Source: Candidatus Poribacteria bacterium (GTDB taxonomy: Bacteria > Poribacteria > WGA-4E > WGA-3G). From it: a stretch of DNA of 34,720 nucleotides. Below the pieces are notes generated by a model. It was not told where the DNA came from and did no database searches. It saw only the letters and a list, made by a program, of their open reading frames with translations. This document shows positions 1 to 8,609 of this stretch, piece by piece. Made by a program: the position numbers and the translations under genes. How positions within the stretch are numbered: the stretch's first letter is position 1; every line of letters starts with the position of its first letter. The stretch spans positions 1-34,720 of the forward strand of contig JAJDTM010000014.1 of assembly GCA_022827185.1 (NCBI GenBank), written 5' to 3'.

Positions 1-79
1 TCCGTTCAGCCTCTGCTTTACTGCCACCCTCATTGATGAAATCAAGCACGCATTTGCGCAAATCTGTTGAATAAGTCAT
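1..79 (-). CDS. IS630-type transposase, N-terminal fragment cut by window edge
   Basis: Reading the minus strand from an ATG at 79-77 gives 26 codons that run off the left edge, starting MTYSTDLRKCVLDFINEGG and continuing SKAEAER. This is the pattern of the first helix-turn-helix of IS630/Tc1-mariner transposases (a 'Y-S-x-D-L-R-x-x-V-x-x-x-x-x-G-G-S-x-x-E-A' start). The catalytic DDE part would lie outside the window, so whether the element is intact cannot be told. The gene diverges from the broken metallopeptidase that begins at about 116, which suggests that the end of the element lies between 80 and 116. I could not define a terminal inverted repeat because only one end is visible. The family call rests on recognition of a short stretch. 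Confidence 0.6.
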   Translation of the reverse strand, partial: MTYSTDLRKCVLDFINEGGSKAEAER

Positions 80-115
80 AATCATAAAGACTGACATAAA
101 TCTCAAAAAATGTAA

Positions 116-595
116 ACTTATTTTCGGGATCCACTATTACAATTTTTATTGAAGACAGGTTTTTACGGATGGGGCGAGATCGGGACATGCTACATGACGC
201 AGAATGTACCCAACTATACCGAAGTGTCATATATCTGTATCGCTCACACACGTCGCGTAGGATACGTCACAACAAGTGGAAATGAATTTACACACCTCAG
301 CGTATTTACGCACGAAGCAGCACATAAAATTGACTCTATAATTAACAGATTATTTGACCCAGATTTTTCGGATAAACTCCGGCACGCTTTTAGAGTCGCA
401 GTAGAAAAAGGGGCATGGAAAGGACTTTCAAGTGAGACCCCGGCTGAATATTGGGCATACGGTACAGAATTGTGGTTTTACGAGATTGGCAAAGGTCGAA
501 AGTTTGAAACTTACGAGGACTTTAAAAAGTTTGACCCCTTACTTTATGATTTACTTTCAGAATGGTTTCCTAAAGTATCACTTATAGGCTATTAA
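116..595 (+). pseudogene. 5'-truncated HExxH zinc metallopeptidase-like gene
   Basis: The frame is open from just after a TAA at 113-115 and ends at the TAA at 593-595. The only early start codon is a TTG at 149 with no ribosome binding site, and there is no signal peptide or N-terminal domain. Counting from that TTG, HEAAH at residues 55-59 is a textbook zinc-binding HExxH. ETPAEYWAYGTELWF at about 96-110 resembles the helix that gives the third (Glu) zinc ligand in gluzincins such as the lethal-factor-like peptidases. The catalytic core is therefore preserved but the front of the protein is missing, directly next to a transposase gene. I infer that insertion of the IS630-type element cut the gene. 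An alternative is a short stand-alone protein using the TTG start. Confidence 0.5.
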
Positions 596-609
596 AGCCG
601 GAGCAACCG

Positions 610-753
610 ATGTCAGATATTATTGTAACCCAACTTGCTACCTATGTGATTTTAGACGTACGAACACCGTTTTTCAGTGAACAGCGGTCATTTTTGCGAA
701 AAATTTGGCGTGTGTCCTGCCATTTTCGGAGAACCCGAAGAGGCACAGGCTAA
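610..753 (+). CDS. Possible 47-residue protein, unknown
   Basis: An ATG at 610 is preceded by GGAG with a 6-base gap and lies 14 bases after the stop of the metallopeptidase fragment. It opens 47 codons, starting MSDIIVTQLATYVILDV, and stops at the TAA at 751-753 inside a hairpin repeat. I recognise no family. The C-terminal part is very basic (R-R-T-R-R-G-T-G). It could be a real small gene co-transcribed with the fragment, or the start of a longer gene truncated by the hairpin repeat. The Shine-Dalgarno and spacing are its only support. Confidence 0.2.
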   Translation: MSDIIVTQLATYVILDVRTPFFSEQRSFLRKIWRVSCHFRRTRRGTG

Positions 754-766
754 CAGCCTATGCTAC
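743..766. repeat. Short hairpin repeat with CTAC tail (copy 1)
   Basis: GCACAGGCT (743-751), loop AAC, AGCCTATGC (755-763), then TAC. The arms pair except at one position. It has the same build as the copies at 2374, 11021 and 28550: a 8-9 bp stem, a 3-4 base loop, and a final C of the stem that begins CTAC(C). Confidence 0.45.
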
Positions 767-805
767 AAAGTGGCAACTTGGGTTATCGTACAAAAGGAGA
801 AAGCA

Positions 806-1531
806 ATGAAATTTAAGAAATCCAGAGGTTGTCTCAGAGGTTTTCTATGCCTTTTCCATGTCGTTCTGTGTGCTACGGTCTTTAATCAACAAAGTTTTGC
901 TGGGACATGGACAGACGCTTTTGAAGATGACAATACGCAAGAATGGGAACTCTTTAATACTCTTGACGAAGAAGAGGCGAAATGGTGGATCGATAGAGGT
1001 GAGGCAGTGGCTGAAACATTTGAACCTCACCATGACTTGCCCACCGTATGGTCAACAGGTGAACTTGATTGGAGAGCCTACTCGCTTTCATGTAGAGCCA
1101 AGTTAGTTAAAGCCAAGGATAAACCAGCCTCGTTGGGATTGATCCTGCATCAGAGATGGGAGAAATCTTCCTTCTACATATGTGAGATTTTTTACCTGTG
1201 GAAGACCGTCTATATTACAAAGTATACAGGCAGAGCATCAACGCTCGGCGAATTCGATTTCGCAGCGAAACTCAATAGATGGTATGCCCTTACTGCATCT
1301 ATTGACAACAGAGGGAAACTTAAATTTCAAATTGATGACGAGGTGTTCACTGTTACTGACAAAAACCCGATAAAAAGCGGAAAAGCTGGGCTCATAGTCT
1401 CAGGTGCGCAGGCTCGGTTTGATGACGTTAAAATCACAGGGAGCAATATTCCAGACGGCGGTCCCGGAACCCTTCCGGTAGAACCGAGCGGCAAACTTGC
1501 TATTACATGGGGAAAACTCAAGCGTCAATAA
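806..1531 (+). CDS. Secreted LamG/DUF1080-like beta-sandwich protein with W-G-x-L-K tail
   Basis: The start at 806 is chosen because AGGAG lies 6 bases upstream and the protein then begins with a signal peptide (KFKKSRG basic part, hydrophobic stretch to about residue 28, likely cut after QQSFA at 32). An in-frame extension upstream to 677 has neither. The mature 209 residues are rich in alternating hydrophobic/polar strands (GLILHQRWEKSSFYICEIF, KLNRWYALTASIDNRGKLKF, KAGLIVSGAQARFDDVKI). This is the order seen in concanavalin-like carbohydrate-binding folds of the LamG/DUF1080 (3-keto-disaccharide hydrolase) type. The fold call is inference. The last residues, VEPSGKLAITWGKLKRQ, match the ends of three other secreted proteins here. 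It ends 8 bases from the convergent PhyH gene. Confidence 0.7.
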   Translation: MKFKKSRGCLRGFLCLFHVVLCATVFNQQSFAGTWTDAFEDDNTQEWELFNTLDEEEAKWWIDRGEAVAETFEPHHDLPTVWSTGELDWRAYSLSCRAKLVKAKDKPASLGLILHQRWEKSSFYICEIFYLWKTVYITKYTGRASTLGEFDFAAKLNRWYALTASIDNRGKLKFQIDDEVFTVTDKNPIKSGKAGLIVSGAQARFDDVKITGSNIPDGGPGTLPVEPSGKLAITWGKLKRQ

Positions 1532-1539
1532 AAGGTAAA

Positions 1540-2358
1540 TCAATACCGCCGCTTCCAGTGCCAACTGTCACTTCCCGAAATGAGGGGACGGATGTCTTCC
1601 GGTAATGTCTCGATAAATTCCGGGCTGACTTCGTTGCCGGGCCACTCTCGCACCATTGGGGGTGTATAACCGGAGATAAGGATGACGCGCTCTTTGTCGC
1701 TACGGATGGCAGTGGTGCTGTGAATCAACGCTTCGGCAAAAAGCAGCACAGAACCCGCTGACGCTTCGACTTGGTAGATGAGTTTATCATCAGACAACGC
1801 GGCTTCAATCATCTCGTTATGGTTCCACGTTAAGCGGTGGCTTCCGGGTATGACGCACGTTCCGCCATCGTCGGGACCGACATCGGTGAGGTAAGCGAGT
1901 GTCTTTACAAAGATGCAGTGGTATTTGTTCTGTTCGATATAGGTGCCCCACCCGTGTTGCGTCCCTCGATGAAAGCCTGTCGGGTTATAACGGCGTTTAT
2001 GGAGTTCGTCTAATTCTGTCTCTGGATTACGGCTATTAATGATCGCTTCGGTTTCCTCAAGGCGTACCGTACCGCCCACCACCTCTTCAACGAGGGGTAC
2101 GAGTTGTGGATGTGCGGCATATTCCAATAGTGCCGGATCATACGCAACGAGATTCCCGAAAAGCACATGGTGTTCGCTGCGCCCGCGAGCATAGACGCGT
2201 TTGGCATCCAAATTCTCGTCGGTTTTCATTCTATAGAGCGCGCCTTTCATACGTTCAATTTCATCGTCGTTTAGGACATTCTCTAACAACACAAAACCGT
2301 AGATGTCGAAGTGTAGCCGTTGTGCTGGCGTTAGGCAAACCGTTTCATTGCTCATCAT
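1540..2358 (-). CDS. Phytanoyl-CoA dioxygenase (PhyH) family protein with H-x-G variant metal site
   Basis: A 272-residue member of the PhyH superfamily of Fe(II)/2-oxoglutarate oxygenases, which hydroxylate unactivated C-H bonds; the substrate is unknown. The core LAYLTDVGPDDGGTCVIPGSH (about 154-174, first 20 shown in family alignments as the 'T-D-x-x-x-x-N/D-G-x-x-x-x-x-P-G-S-H' block) and SVLLFAEALIHST (203-215) are classic. The distal histidine is H213 and the likely 2-oxoglutarate-binding arginine is R224. The expected proximal HxD triad is read as H130-R-G132, so the Asp ligand is missing or replaced. AAGGAG lies just upstream; the second Met has the better spacing (6 bases). It is the last gene of a PhyH - secreted protein - PhyH set on this strand. 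Confidence 0.8.
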   Translation of the reverse strand: MMSNETVCLTPAQRLHFDIYGFVLLENVLNDDEIERMKGALYRMKTDENLDAKRVYARGRSEHHVLFGNLVAYDPALLEYAAHPQLVPLVEEVVGGTVRLEETEAIINSRNPETELDELHKRRYNPTGFHRGTQHGWGTYIEQNKYHCIFVKTLAYLTDVGPDDGGTCVIPGSHRLTWNHNEMIEAALSDDKLIYQVEASAGSVLLFAEALIHSTTAIRSDKERVILISGYTPPMVREWPGNEVSPEFIETLPEDIRPLISGSDSWHWKRRY

Positions 2359-2373
2359 TCTCTCCTTGTTCCA

Positions 2374-2405
2374 GTGCGGTTAGAAACCGCACCTACCGGG
2401 TCTGG
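2374..2405. repeat. Short hairpin repeat with CTACCGGG tail (copy 2)
   Basis: GTGCGGTT (2374-2381), loop AGA, AACCGCAC (2385-2392): a perfect 8-bp stem followed by CTACCGGGTCTGG. The copy at 28550 has a different stem sequence that still pairs, and nearly the same tail (CTACCGGGCCTGG). Confidence 0.65.
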
Positions 2406-2416
2406 CGGCAAAACTC

Positions 2417-3169
2417 TTACAATCCACGCTTAACTTGTCCCCAGAAAGTGGTGAGTTTTTCGTTCGGGTCAACGGCAAGGTCAAGCGCATCCTCCCCTTC
2501 ATAGACCAATAAATCATCTACATAACCGGGGGCAGTTATGCCCCACGTATAGAAAGCGACCCATTTGGCAACGGGACCGAGTGCAGCGTTCCGAAAGGGG
2601 AGTCCTTTTTCTGGCTTGGCACCCAATGCATCTACCCTGTCGTCTCCAACGTAGAAATCAAATTCGCTTTTACCGACATCCGCAACAATATAGACGTACT
2701 TCCATGTATCGGTTTCAAAATCTCCAATGAGTTGCCACGCCCCACCGTCGTAAAGTCGGACAATTCCCGCATCCCAATTGATGTAGGTGCATCCGTTATT
2801 TTCGCCAATGCCGTCAGCAGAAGCGACTTTGAGATTGAAGGATCTGCCGCCGCCCTCAATATACACCCAGAATTCGACCGAAATAATAGGATCTTCGGTT
2901 TCTATGGGAATACCAAGTCCATCTCCATCGCCACCGCCCAAGATAGCGAGTGCTTTTTTGTCGGTTTTGACGGTGTCGCCAGAAACTTCAAAGTCGCCGC
3001 CAATTACCTCCCAATCTTTGGGTAGGTTACCAACCGCGAATTCCTCAAACCCGGTCTGTGCGAAAACCTTTTGGGAAATTGCGGTCTTTACGACAAAAAA
3101 GTTCAAAAGGATAATAACAATCAATAGAAAATATTGACTGAAGCCAACATATTTATCTTGATTTATCAT
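2417..3169 (-). CDS. Secreted beta-sandwich protein with W-G-x-V-K tail
   Basis: A 250-residue exported protein. AGGGAG lies 6 bases before the ATG. Residues 12-30 are a hydrophobic signal segment and cleavage is likely after KVFA at 37. The mature part starts TGFEEFAVGNLPKDWEV, a 'F-E-x-x-x-x-G-x-x-P-x-x-W' opening common in concanavalin A-like domains of secreted bacterial proteins, and ends with a strand AAPGYVDDLLVYE-like block (here ITAPGYVDDLLVYEG) typical of LamG-type folds. The tail VDPNEKLTTFWGQVKRGL is shared with three other secreted proteins in the window. The gene starts 11 bases after the stop of the upstream PhyH gene, so the two are probably co-transcribed. No enzyme active site is visible; a carbohydrate- or surface-binding role is inference. 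Confidence 0.7.
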   Translation of the reverse strand: MINQDKYVGFSQYFLLIVIILLNFFVVKTAISQKVFAQTGFEEFAVGNLPKDWEVIGGDFEVSGDTVKTDKKALAILGGGDGDGLGIPIETEDPIISVEFWVYIEGGGRSFNLKVASADGIGENNGCTYINWDAGIVRLYDGGAWQLIGDFETDTWKYVYIVADVGKSEFDFYVGDDRVDALGAKPEKGLPFRNAALGPVAKWVAFYTWGITAPGYVDDLLVYEGEDALDLAVDPNEKLTTFWGQVKRGL

Positions 3170-3180
3170 TTTTTACTCCC

Positions 3181-3972
3181 TTACGGCATCCATATATTCC
3201 ACTCGCCTTTTTTCTCCCACTTGCGACATGCGCAGCATAAACACATATACCGAATGGCGAAACGCGGCGAAGGACTGACATTCATTGTGCCAGAATGCGG
3301 TAGGAGGTGATGAAAAAACAGGACATCCCCCTGTTTCGCAACGACTTCCATGGGTTCCCCTAAATCCATCTCTGGAAATAGGGCGCGGACATCGCGGACA
3401 TGGTTGGAGAATTCGGGGTTCTTTTTGCGGAATTTACGAATCCGTCGTGGACCTTCGGGCCATATTACTGTGGTTCCGCCGTGCGAATTCACATCGGTGA
3501 GGTAGGTCAAGCTGGTCGCTCGAAATGTGCCAGGGTCCAACCGGAAATCTCGGAAGTCGCCATCTAAATGCGGCGATGGCTGCTTCCATTCTGCTGAAAC
3601 GGGGAATTGATTGAGTGCCCAGACACCATCAGGACGGTGATCTTTACAATGCGGAATTTCCGGGTATCGAGATGCGAGTTGGTTGAGGACGGTAAGATAA
3701 TCAGGGGTGCAACACGCTAAGACATCAAGATGGGTAACACCGAAAAGTTCAATACGGTTTCCATTTGACAGCTGTTCCATGTAAAAACCGGCGAGCGGTT
3801 GACGTTTGAAATGTCCCCATGAATTCGGATCATCCGCTTCCATTCCCATCATTTGCCACATCGCTTCTTCAGCTTTTGTGACAGTCTCTTGTGGAATTAA
3901 ACCGGAAAGGAGTAGATAACCTTCTTCTTCAAATTGTGCTAATTGCTGCTTTGAAAGCATATTTTTCTTCAT
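3181..3972 (-). CDS. Phytanoyl-CoA dioxygenase (PhyH) family protein, canonical metal site
   Basis: A 263-residue Fe(II)/2-oxoglutarate-dependent oxygenase of the PhyH superfamily. The metal-binding triad is complete: H135-L-D137 (SPHLDGDF) and H226 (LLPHSGTM), with R237 as the likely 2-oxoglutarate carboxylate partner. SLTYLTDVNSHGGTTVIWPEG (about 154-173) is the conserved core strand, with WPEG where most members have PGSH. The substrate cannot be read from sequence. Two starts are possible: Met1 has no clear ribosome binding site and Met5 has a weak GAAG. It heads a minus-strand set with the secreted protein and the second PhyH. Unlike that second PhyH it keeps the HxD aspartate. Confidence 0.85.
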   Translation of the reverse strand: MKKNMLSKQQLAQFEEEGYLLLSGLIPQETVTKAEEAMWQMMGMEADDPNSWGHFKRQPLAGFYMEQLSNGNRIELFGVTHLDVLACCTPDYLTVLNQLASRYPEIPHCKDHRPDGVWALNQFPVSAEWKQPSPHLDGDFRDFRLDPGTFRATSLTYLTDVNSHGGTTVIWPEGPRRIRKFRKKNPEFSNHVRDVRALFPEMDLGEPMEVVAKQGDVLFFHHLLPHSGTMNVSPSPRFAIRYMCLCCACRKWEKKGEWNIWMP

Positions 3973-4043
3973 AGACGTATGGCTCGTTTAACTAATCAAA
4001 CGCAACGGGGAATAGATACCTATTGATACAAGATCGGTGCATT

Positions 4044-4856
4044 TCAGTCATCAATTGTGAATTTGGCAACATCCGCCGTGGGTTCTGGATACCGCATACC
4101 GATTTTTCTAAGTGTATCAACGATACACTCTGTAATGACGAGATTCCGATACCACTTCTTATCTGCGGGTACTATATGCCAAGGTGCCCAGTCAGTACTA
4201 CATTCTTGGAGAACCGTCTCGTACGCCTGCATGTAATCGTCCCAATAAGTGCGTTCCCGAAGATCGGCTTCCGTGATTTTCCAATGCTTCGTCGGGTCGC
4301 TAATCCGGGATTCAAGACGTGCTTTCTGTTCCTCCTTTGAGATGTGAAGGAAAAATTTTAGGACAACCGTTCCATTTTCAACCAACATTTTCTCAAAATC
4401 GTTAATCTGCTGGTAGCGTTGCCCCCAAACCGGTTCTGGCACCAAGTTATGCACGCGGACGACAAGAACATCTTCATAGTGTGAACGGTTAAAGATACCG
4501 ATTTTCCCTTTTGGCGGTGCGACCCTGTGTGCACGCCATAAAAAATCACGGGAAAGCTCATCCGTAGAAGGGACTTTGAAATTAACGACATCACATCCCT
4601 GCACATTTATACCTGCCATAACCTTCCGGATCGTGCCATCCTTGCCACACGTATCCATGCCTTGCAATATAATGAGAAGCGCACGCTGATTTTCCGCGTA
4701 AAGCAGTTCCTGAAGTTTCAGCAGCTGCTTATGCAGCTTTTTCAATCTGCGCTTCGTCTGACCTTTTTTCGTGTAACTTCCAGTATACCCGGGCACGTAA
4801 TCGTTCAGACTGACGCGTTCGCCGGGTTTGACGATATTTTTAGTCTCAAGTTCCAT
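4044..4856 (-). CDS. ppk2: Polyphosphate kinase 2 family (polyphosphate:nucleotide phosphotransferase)
   Basis: A 270-residue single-domain PPK2, which transfers phosphate between polyphosphate and nucleotides in the cytosol. The Walker A motif is G-M-D-T-C-G-K-D-G (66-74), followed by the Walker B region GIFNRSHYEDVLVVRVH (120-136) with the family's N-R-S-H-Y-E-D signature. The lid helix block R-L-x-x-R-x-x-D-P-x-K-x-W-K-I comes after it, and then the D-D-Y-M-x-A-Y-E segment and A-P-W-x-I-V-P-A-D-K-K-W-Y-R. Length and motifs fit the TIGR03709-type enzymes, which use AMP or ADP; the preferred nucleotide is not decidable here. No Shine-Dalgarno is visible before the ATG. It stands alone between the PhyH set and the DUF4175-like gene and stops with TGA, which shows that TGA is a normal stop in this genome. 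Confidence 0.93.
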   Translation of the reverse strand: MELETKNIVKPGERVSLNDYVPGYTGSYTKKGQTKRRLKKLHKQLLKLQELLYAENQRALLIILQGMDTCGKDGTIRKVMAGINVQGCDVVNFKVPSTDELSRDFLWRAHRVAPPKGKIGIFNRSHYEDVLVVRVHNLVPEPVWGQRYQQINDFEKMLVENGTVVLKFFLHISKEEQKARLESRISDPTKHWKITEADLRERTYWDDYMQAYETVLQECSTDWAPWHIVPADKKWYRNLVITECIVDTLRKIGMRYPEPTADVAKFTIDD

Positions 4857-5025
4857 TTTTTAAACCATTTAAACCATTAAATTTGGTCACCGCTCCTCCA
4901 CGTTCCACGGTGGTTTCCGATGAAGTCAATTGGGTTTGGGTCATGCATAGCCATCAAGAAAGCATTGTGGCAGGAAATAACGATAGTAACTGCCATACAA
5001 ACTACTGACAACTGACTGTCAATAA

Positions 5026-8000
5026 TTATTGCGATAAAGACTCGTAGTAATTATCAACGAGCTGTCTGTATTCAGGCGGGACCTCCTCCTTAGCAACCTG
5101 CGTAAGCCGTTTTTTCTCTTGAAGCGTGTTGAGTCGTTCTTCAAGTGCGGTTTCCAATTTCGCCAGGTCCCGAATAACGAATTCGTAGTTGGGGAACGGA
5201 TTTGAGCGATTCGGAGGACGATAATCCATGGTATCCAGCAGACCGAGCCAGAGTTCTTCAATCTCACGTCCGGATTCCCGACCGCCAGTGCGCGCCTCTT
5301 GGTTTTCACCTTCAGCTTGTTGCCCCGGCTGTTGACCGTCCTGTCCGGGTTGTTGGCCTTCCTGTCGGTTTTGCATGGCTTGTTGTGCCTGTTGCATCCG
5401 TTCCTGAATCTGCTGTTGCTGTTCAGCGAGCTGCTGTTGACGCTGTTGTTGTTCTTCCGTCTGCTCTTGCCCCTCCACCGCTTCAAGCTCACGTTGGATA
5501 TCTTCCATCTGTTCTCGCGCCTGTTGAAGTTGTTGGAGTGCGGCTTCGAGCTGCTCCTCTTCCGTGTTTGCCATATTGGCTCGCGCTTGTTGCAGATCAC
5601 CCTGTACCTGCCTTAGCGTCTCTATTACCTCTTGTTGATTCTGGTCAGCGGCGCGGAAACTGCGCCATTGCAAGGCGCGTTGTGCGGTAGACATATCACC
5701 AGCAGTCTGTTCTTCAGTGAGCCGCCGCATAGCATCCGTCACATTTCGGGCTGCTTCTGGATTCTCTTCACCGAGTTGCTCCGGGAGGTTTTCCAGCGTA
5801 CGCTCAAGTGATTGCAGATCGCGCTGAAGGTCGCGTTGTTCGTTGGCAAGTTCAGATGCCTTTCGGAAATCTTCGGGACGCATTTCTGACTGCTGCGAAC
5901 GGTTCCTGAGTTCTTGCGTCTCCTGCTGGACATCAGATTGTGCTTCCATCAACTGCTCTGCCTGTTGTGCGGCTCTTTCAAGCGCCGCATCCGTGAATTC
6001 CGACGCGACCTTTTCTAACTGTTCAACGGCTTCCTCAAGCCTTTCCTCGGCTTTTTGACCTTTAGCGGCACTGAGTTGCGGTTCCTGCTGTTGCATGCCT
6101 TCTGAGGCTTGCTGCATCTGTTCACCCGCCTGTTGCACGGCTTGACCGGCTTGATCCAAGCGTTGCCCTTGCGTCCCCTGCGCATTCTGTTGCATGTTAC
6201 CGAGTTGCTGTGCCATCTGCTGTGCCTGTTGCGACAACTGTCCTTGTTGCTGACTATTCTGCTGCATTTCGCTTGGAGATGGTTGACTTTCACGCCCCAA
6301 TTGCTGGCTCTGTTGATTTAGCTGCTGCTGCTCCGACAACATCTGACGTGCTTGATCCAACATCTCCTGCGTCTGTTCTTGCATCTCCGCATCAAGTTCG
6401 TTCTGCTGATCCTCAAGTTCGTTTTCGAGCTCCTCCATTTCAAGTTCAAGATTCTCAGCAAGTTGCGGATTACTATTTCGCATCTGCATCAGTACATTCG
6501 GAAGCTCAAGGCTAACTTTTATCAGCAGTTGAAGTGCTTCTTGTTCCGAAGGTATCGCTTCAGTAGGCTGGACAGCATTTAGGCTATCGGCTGCCTCACC
6601 CATTTCAGCTATTGCATCTTCCAAGTTCATCAAAATTTCGGGCGTGATGGCGGATTCACCTTGCATTGCCGTGCTAAACTCATCCGCAAGTTTTTGGGTC
6701 TCATCCCTCAATTTGGTCTGCTTATCCGCTGTTTGTTTAACGGTACTTCGATATTCCTCGGTAACCGACGACGGTTTGGCATTAATATGATTCGATGTTT
6801 CCCGAATAATCTGCTTCTGGGAGCCGATTATCTTTCGAAGTGGATTCGGCATTGGTGATGCCGGTTCTCCTTCGGCTTCTTGGAAATTTTCATTAAAGGG
6901 CCGGATTTCAATGAAATAGATGTCACTACTGGCTTCACCGGGCCCAGTGAGCGTGTTATTATCTACGGCGTGTGCGTAGTAGGAGATAATATCTCCCGGT
7001 TCAACGTCAAATTCCTCAAGATAGAATGTATAACGCCCTTCTGCAACGCGGCGTTGGACTGCATCAACCGCTCCTGACGCTACGAGAGGATCGGAAGATT
7101 CCATAACGAGTTCTTGTAGTTCGTTAGACCCGACGCGATATATGAGCTTCAACGCTCCAATGCCGTAATCGTCTGTCGCCTCAGCGACGATTTCCACTTC
7201 ACCCAACTTCGTTGTTTTGATGTCGCGACCGGGTTCTTTGACCACGACCTCCGGCACAGCGTCCGGAATAGCCCTTATGATGTATTCAATCGGTATCTCG
7301 TTGTTGAAACCGTCGATGCATAGCAGCTCAACGGTATACGTCCCATCTTCAACCACATCTATAGTTGTCGTCAGCGTGCTGCCATTAGAGATAACCATTG
7401 GGGTTGAGACAACTTCCGGATCCCCCTGTTTAACATCGCCCCTTTGGGAGAATGTTGCGGTTTGGATGGCTTTATTCGTCGTGAGCCTGATTTCTGCCTG
7501 CGTCCCGACGACGGCTTGAATATCACCGGTCCCGGTTTGCACGACCGGTTTGAGACGTGTATAGTCTGGATACGTATAAGCGACGGAAATTTCTGACACC
7601 TTCGGCATCTCAAAAACTTCAACAGTGTAGCGTTCCGAAGTCGTCTCGTTTGCTACGACATAGTATTCAATATCCGCGTCAATGTTAAAAATTTCATAAG
7701 CAAATCCGCGTTTATCGTCTGGATTTTGTAACATGTTAATCTGTTGGTGGGTTGCTTTGGTTTCGGCGGTAGCGGTCTCTTGCTGTTGAACATCTTCATA
7801 GGTTAAGACAACCTTTTCAGCAGATTTTCCGGTAACAGTGACGTGAATCGGTAGACTTTTGCCGCGGAGAATACGCGCGTTTCCGGGTTCAACGGTTAAC
7901 TTCGTCGTTAAAACAGGTGCCGTCTTTTCCCAAGGTACCAGGACCCGGAGAAGGCTGGTATGGAGTTCTGTCGGAAATAGGAGCGCGAGTACACAGCAGC

Positions 8001-8487
8001 CAACAACAACCAAAGCGGCAATGCCGACATGCTTGCGGGTCCGGCTATGATCGACGGTTGCTTTGAAATCAATACTTTTTACGCGCTCCGTGGTATCTTC
8101 AAGCAGGCGTTGGAGCATGTGCGCTTCAATTGGGTCTGTTGACTCGCGATTGCCGAATTCAATTGCACTCACCAATCTATCTTCAAGGTCAGGGTGGTTT
8201 TGCTCAACATTGAGTGCGATATCCCGGAGCGTGAGTGCTGCTCGGAGTGGCTGAACGAGATACTTATAAAGCAGGTACCCAGTCACACCGACACCGGCTG
8301 TTAGCAAAGCGATTCGCACAAAACTTGGCAGGGGCATTAGCCAATCAACGATCGCCTCACCGACGAATACAGCAATTATGCCCGTCAGGACGATAGCGAA
8401 TCCTGCCCAGAAGATACTCCGTTTCCAAACGCGTCTGGCATCTAAAATTTTCGTTTGTAGCTCTGCGTAACCTTCTCTTGTATTCAC
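5026..8487 (-). CDS. Giant DUF4175-like inner-membrane protein with Gln-rich coiled coil
   Basis: A 1153-residue protein. The start is a GTG at 8487 with GGAGG 6 bases upstream. Residues about 22-80 hold two close membrane segments and about 155-176 a third. Residues 180-530 form a large beta-rich, Ig-like extracytoplasmic part with repeated EVxV/YxVE-type strands. From about 560 the sequence is helical, and at about 690-1060 it becomes extremely rich in Gln/Glu (runs such as QQQQLAEQQQQIQERMQQ), with heptad-like spacing. The end (LGLLDTMDYRPPNRSNPFPNYE) is compact. This architecture matches the DUF4175/TIGR02302 family, which is often found beside MoxR ATPase and VWA (Bat) genes. Its role is unknown, with envelope integrity as the usual guess. 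A BatA-like VWA gene lies 8.5 kb away. Long ORFs antisense to the Gln-rich part are shadows. Confidence 0.75.
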   Translation of the reverse strand: MNTREGYAELQTKILDARRVWKRSIFWAGFAIVLTGIIAVFVGEAIVDWLMPLPSFVRIALLTAGVGVTGYLLYKYLVQPLRAALTLRDIALNVEQNHPDLEDRLVSAIEFGNRESTDPIEAHMLQRLLEDTTERVKSIDFKATVDHSRTRKHVGIAALVVVGCCVLALLFPTELHTSLLRVLVPWEKTAPVLTTKLTVEPGNARILRGKSLPIHVTVTGKSAEKVVLTYEDVQQQETATAETKATHQQINMLQNPDDKRGFAYEIFNIDADIEYYVVANETTSERYTVEVFEMPKVSEISVAYTYPDYTRLKPVVQTGTGDIQAVVGTQAEIRLTTNKAIQTATFSQRGDVKQGDPEVVSTPMVISNGSTLTTTIDVVEDGTYTVELLCIDGFNNEIPIEYIIRAIPDAVPEVVVKEPGRDIKTTKLGEVEIVAEATDDYGIGALKLIYRVGSNELQELVMESSDPLVASGAVDAVQRRVAEGRYTFYLEEFDVEPGDIISYYAHAVDNNTLTGPGEASSDIYFIEIRPFNENFQEAEGEPASPMPNPLRKIIGSQKQIIRETSNHINAKPSSVTEEYRSTVKQTADKQTKLRDETQKLADEFSTAMQGESAITPEILMNLEDAIAEMGEAADSLNAVQPTEAIPSEQEALQLLIKVSLELPNVLMQMRNSNPQLAENLELEMEELENELEDQQNELDAEMQEQTQEMLDQARQMLSEQQQLNQQSQQLGRESQPSPSEMQQNSQQQGQLSQQAQQMAQQLGNMQQNAQGTQGQRLDQAGQAVQQAGEQMQQASEGMQQQEPQLSAAKGQKAEERLEEAVEQLEKVASEFTDAALERAAQQAEQLMEAQSDVQQETQELRNRSQQSEMRPEDFRKASELANEQRDLQRDLQSLERTLENLPEQLGEENPEAARNVTDAMRRLTEEQTAGDMSTAQRALQWRSFRAADQNQQEVIETLRQVQGDLQQARANMANTEEEQLEAALQQLQQAREQMEDIQRELEAVEGQEQTEEQQQRQQQLAEQQQQIQERMQQAQQAMQNRQEGQQPGQDGQQPGQQAEGENQEARTGGRESGREIEELWLGLLDTMDYRPPNRSNPFPNYEFVIRDLAKLETALEERLNTLQEKKRLTQVAKEEVPPEYRQLVDNYYESLSQ

Positions 8488-8609
8488 CGTTCCCCTCCAA
8501 TATATTTTCTATAGGGGCGGATTTTGCGGCAACTTCTATAGTTTCCGCCCGCATTTGTTGTTTGTTGTCCATACATAAAGTTTTGTCATCTCTCTCATAA
8601 TCCAAAGAC

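Noticed and set aside
677..805. Longer N-terminus for the secreted protein at 806
   Set aside because: It would bury the signal peptide and crosses a hairpin repeat; AGGAG marks the ATG at 806.
5202..5690. Long plus-strand ORFs opposite the DUF4175-like gene
   Set aside because: They are antisense to Gln-rich codons (CAG/CAA read as CTG/TTG), give Leu/Ser/Val-rich nonsense and lack ribosome sites.
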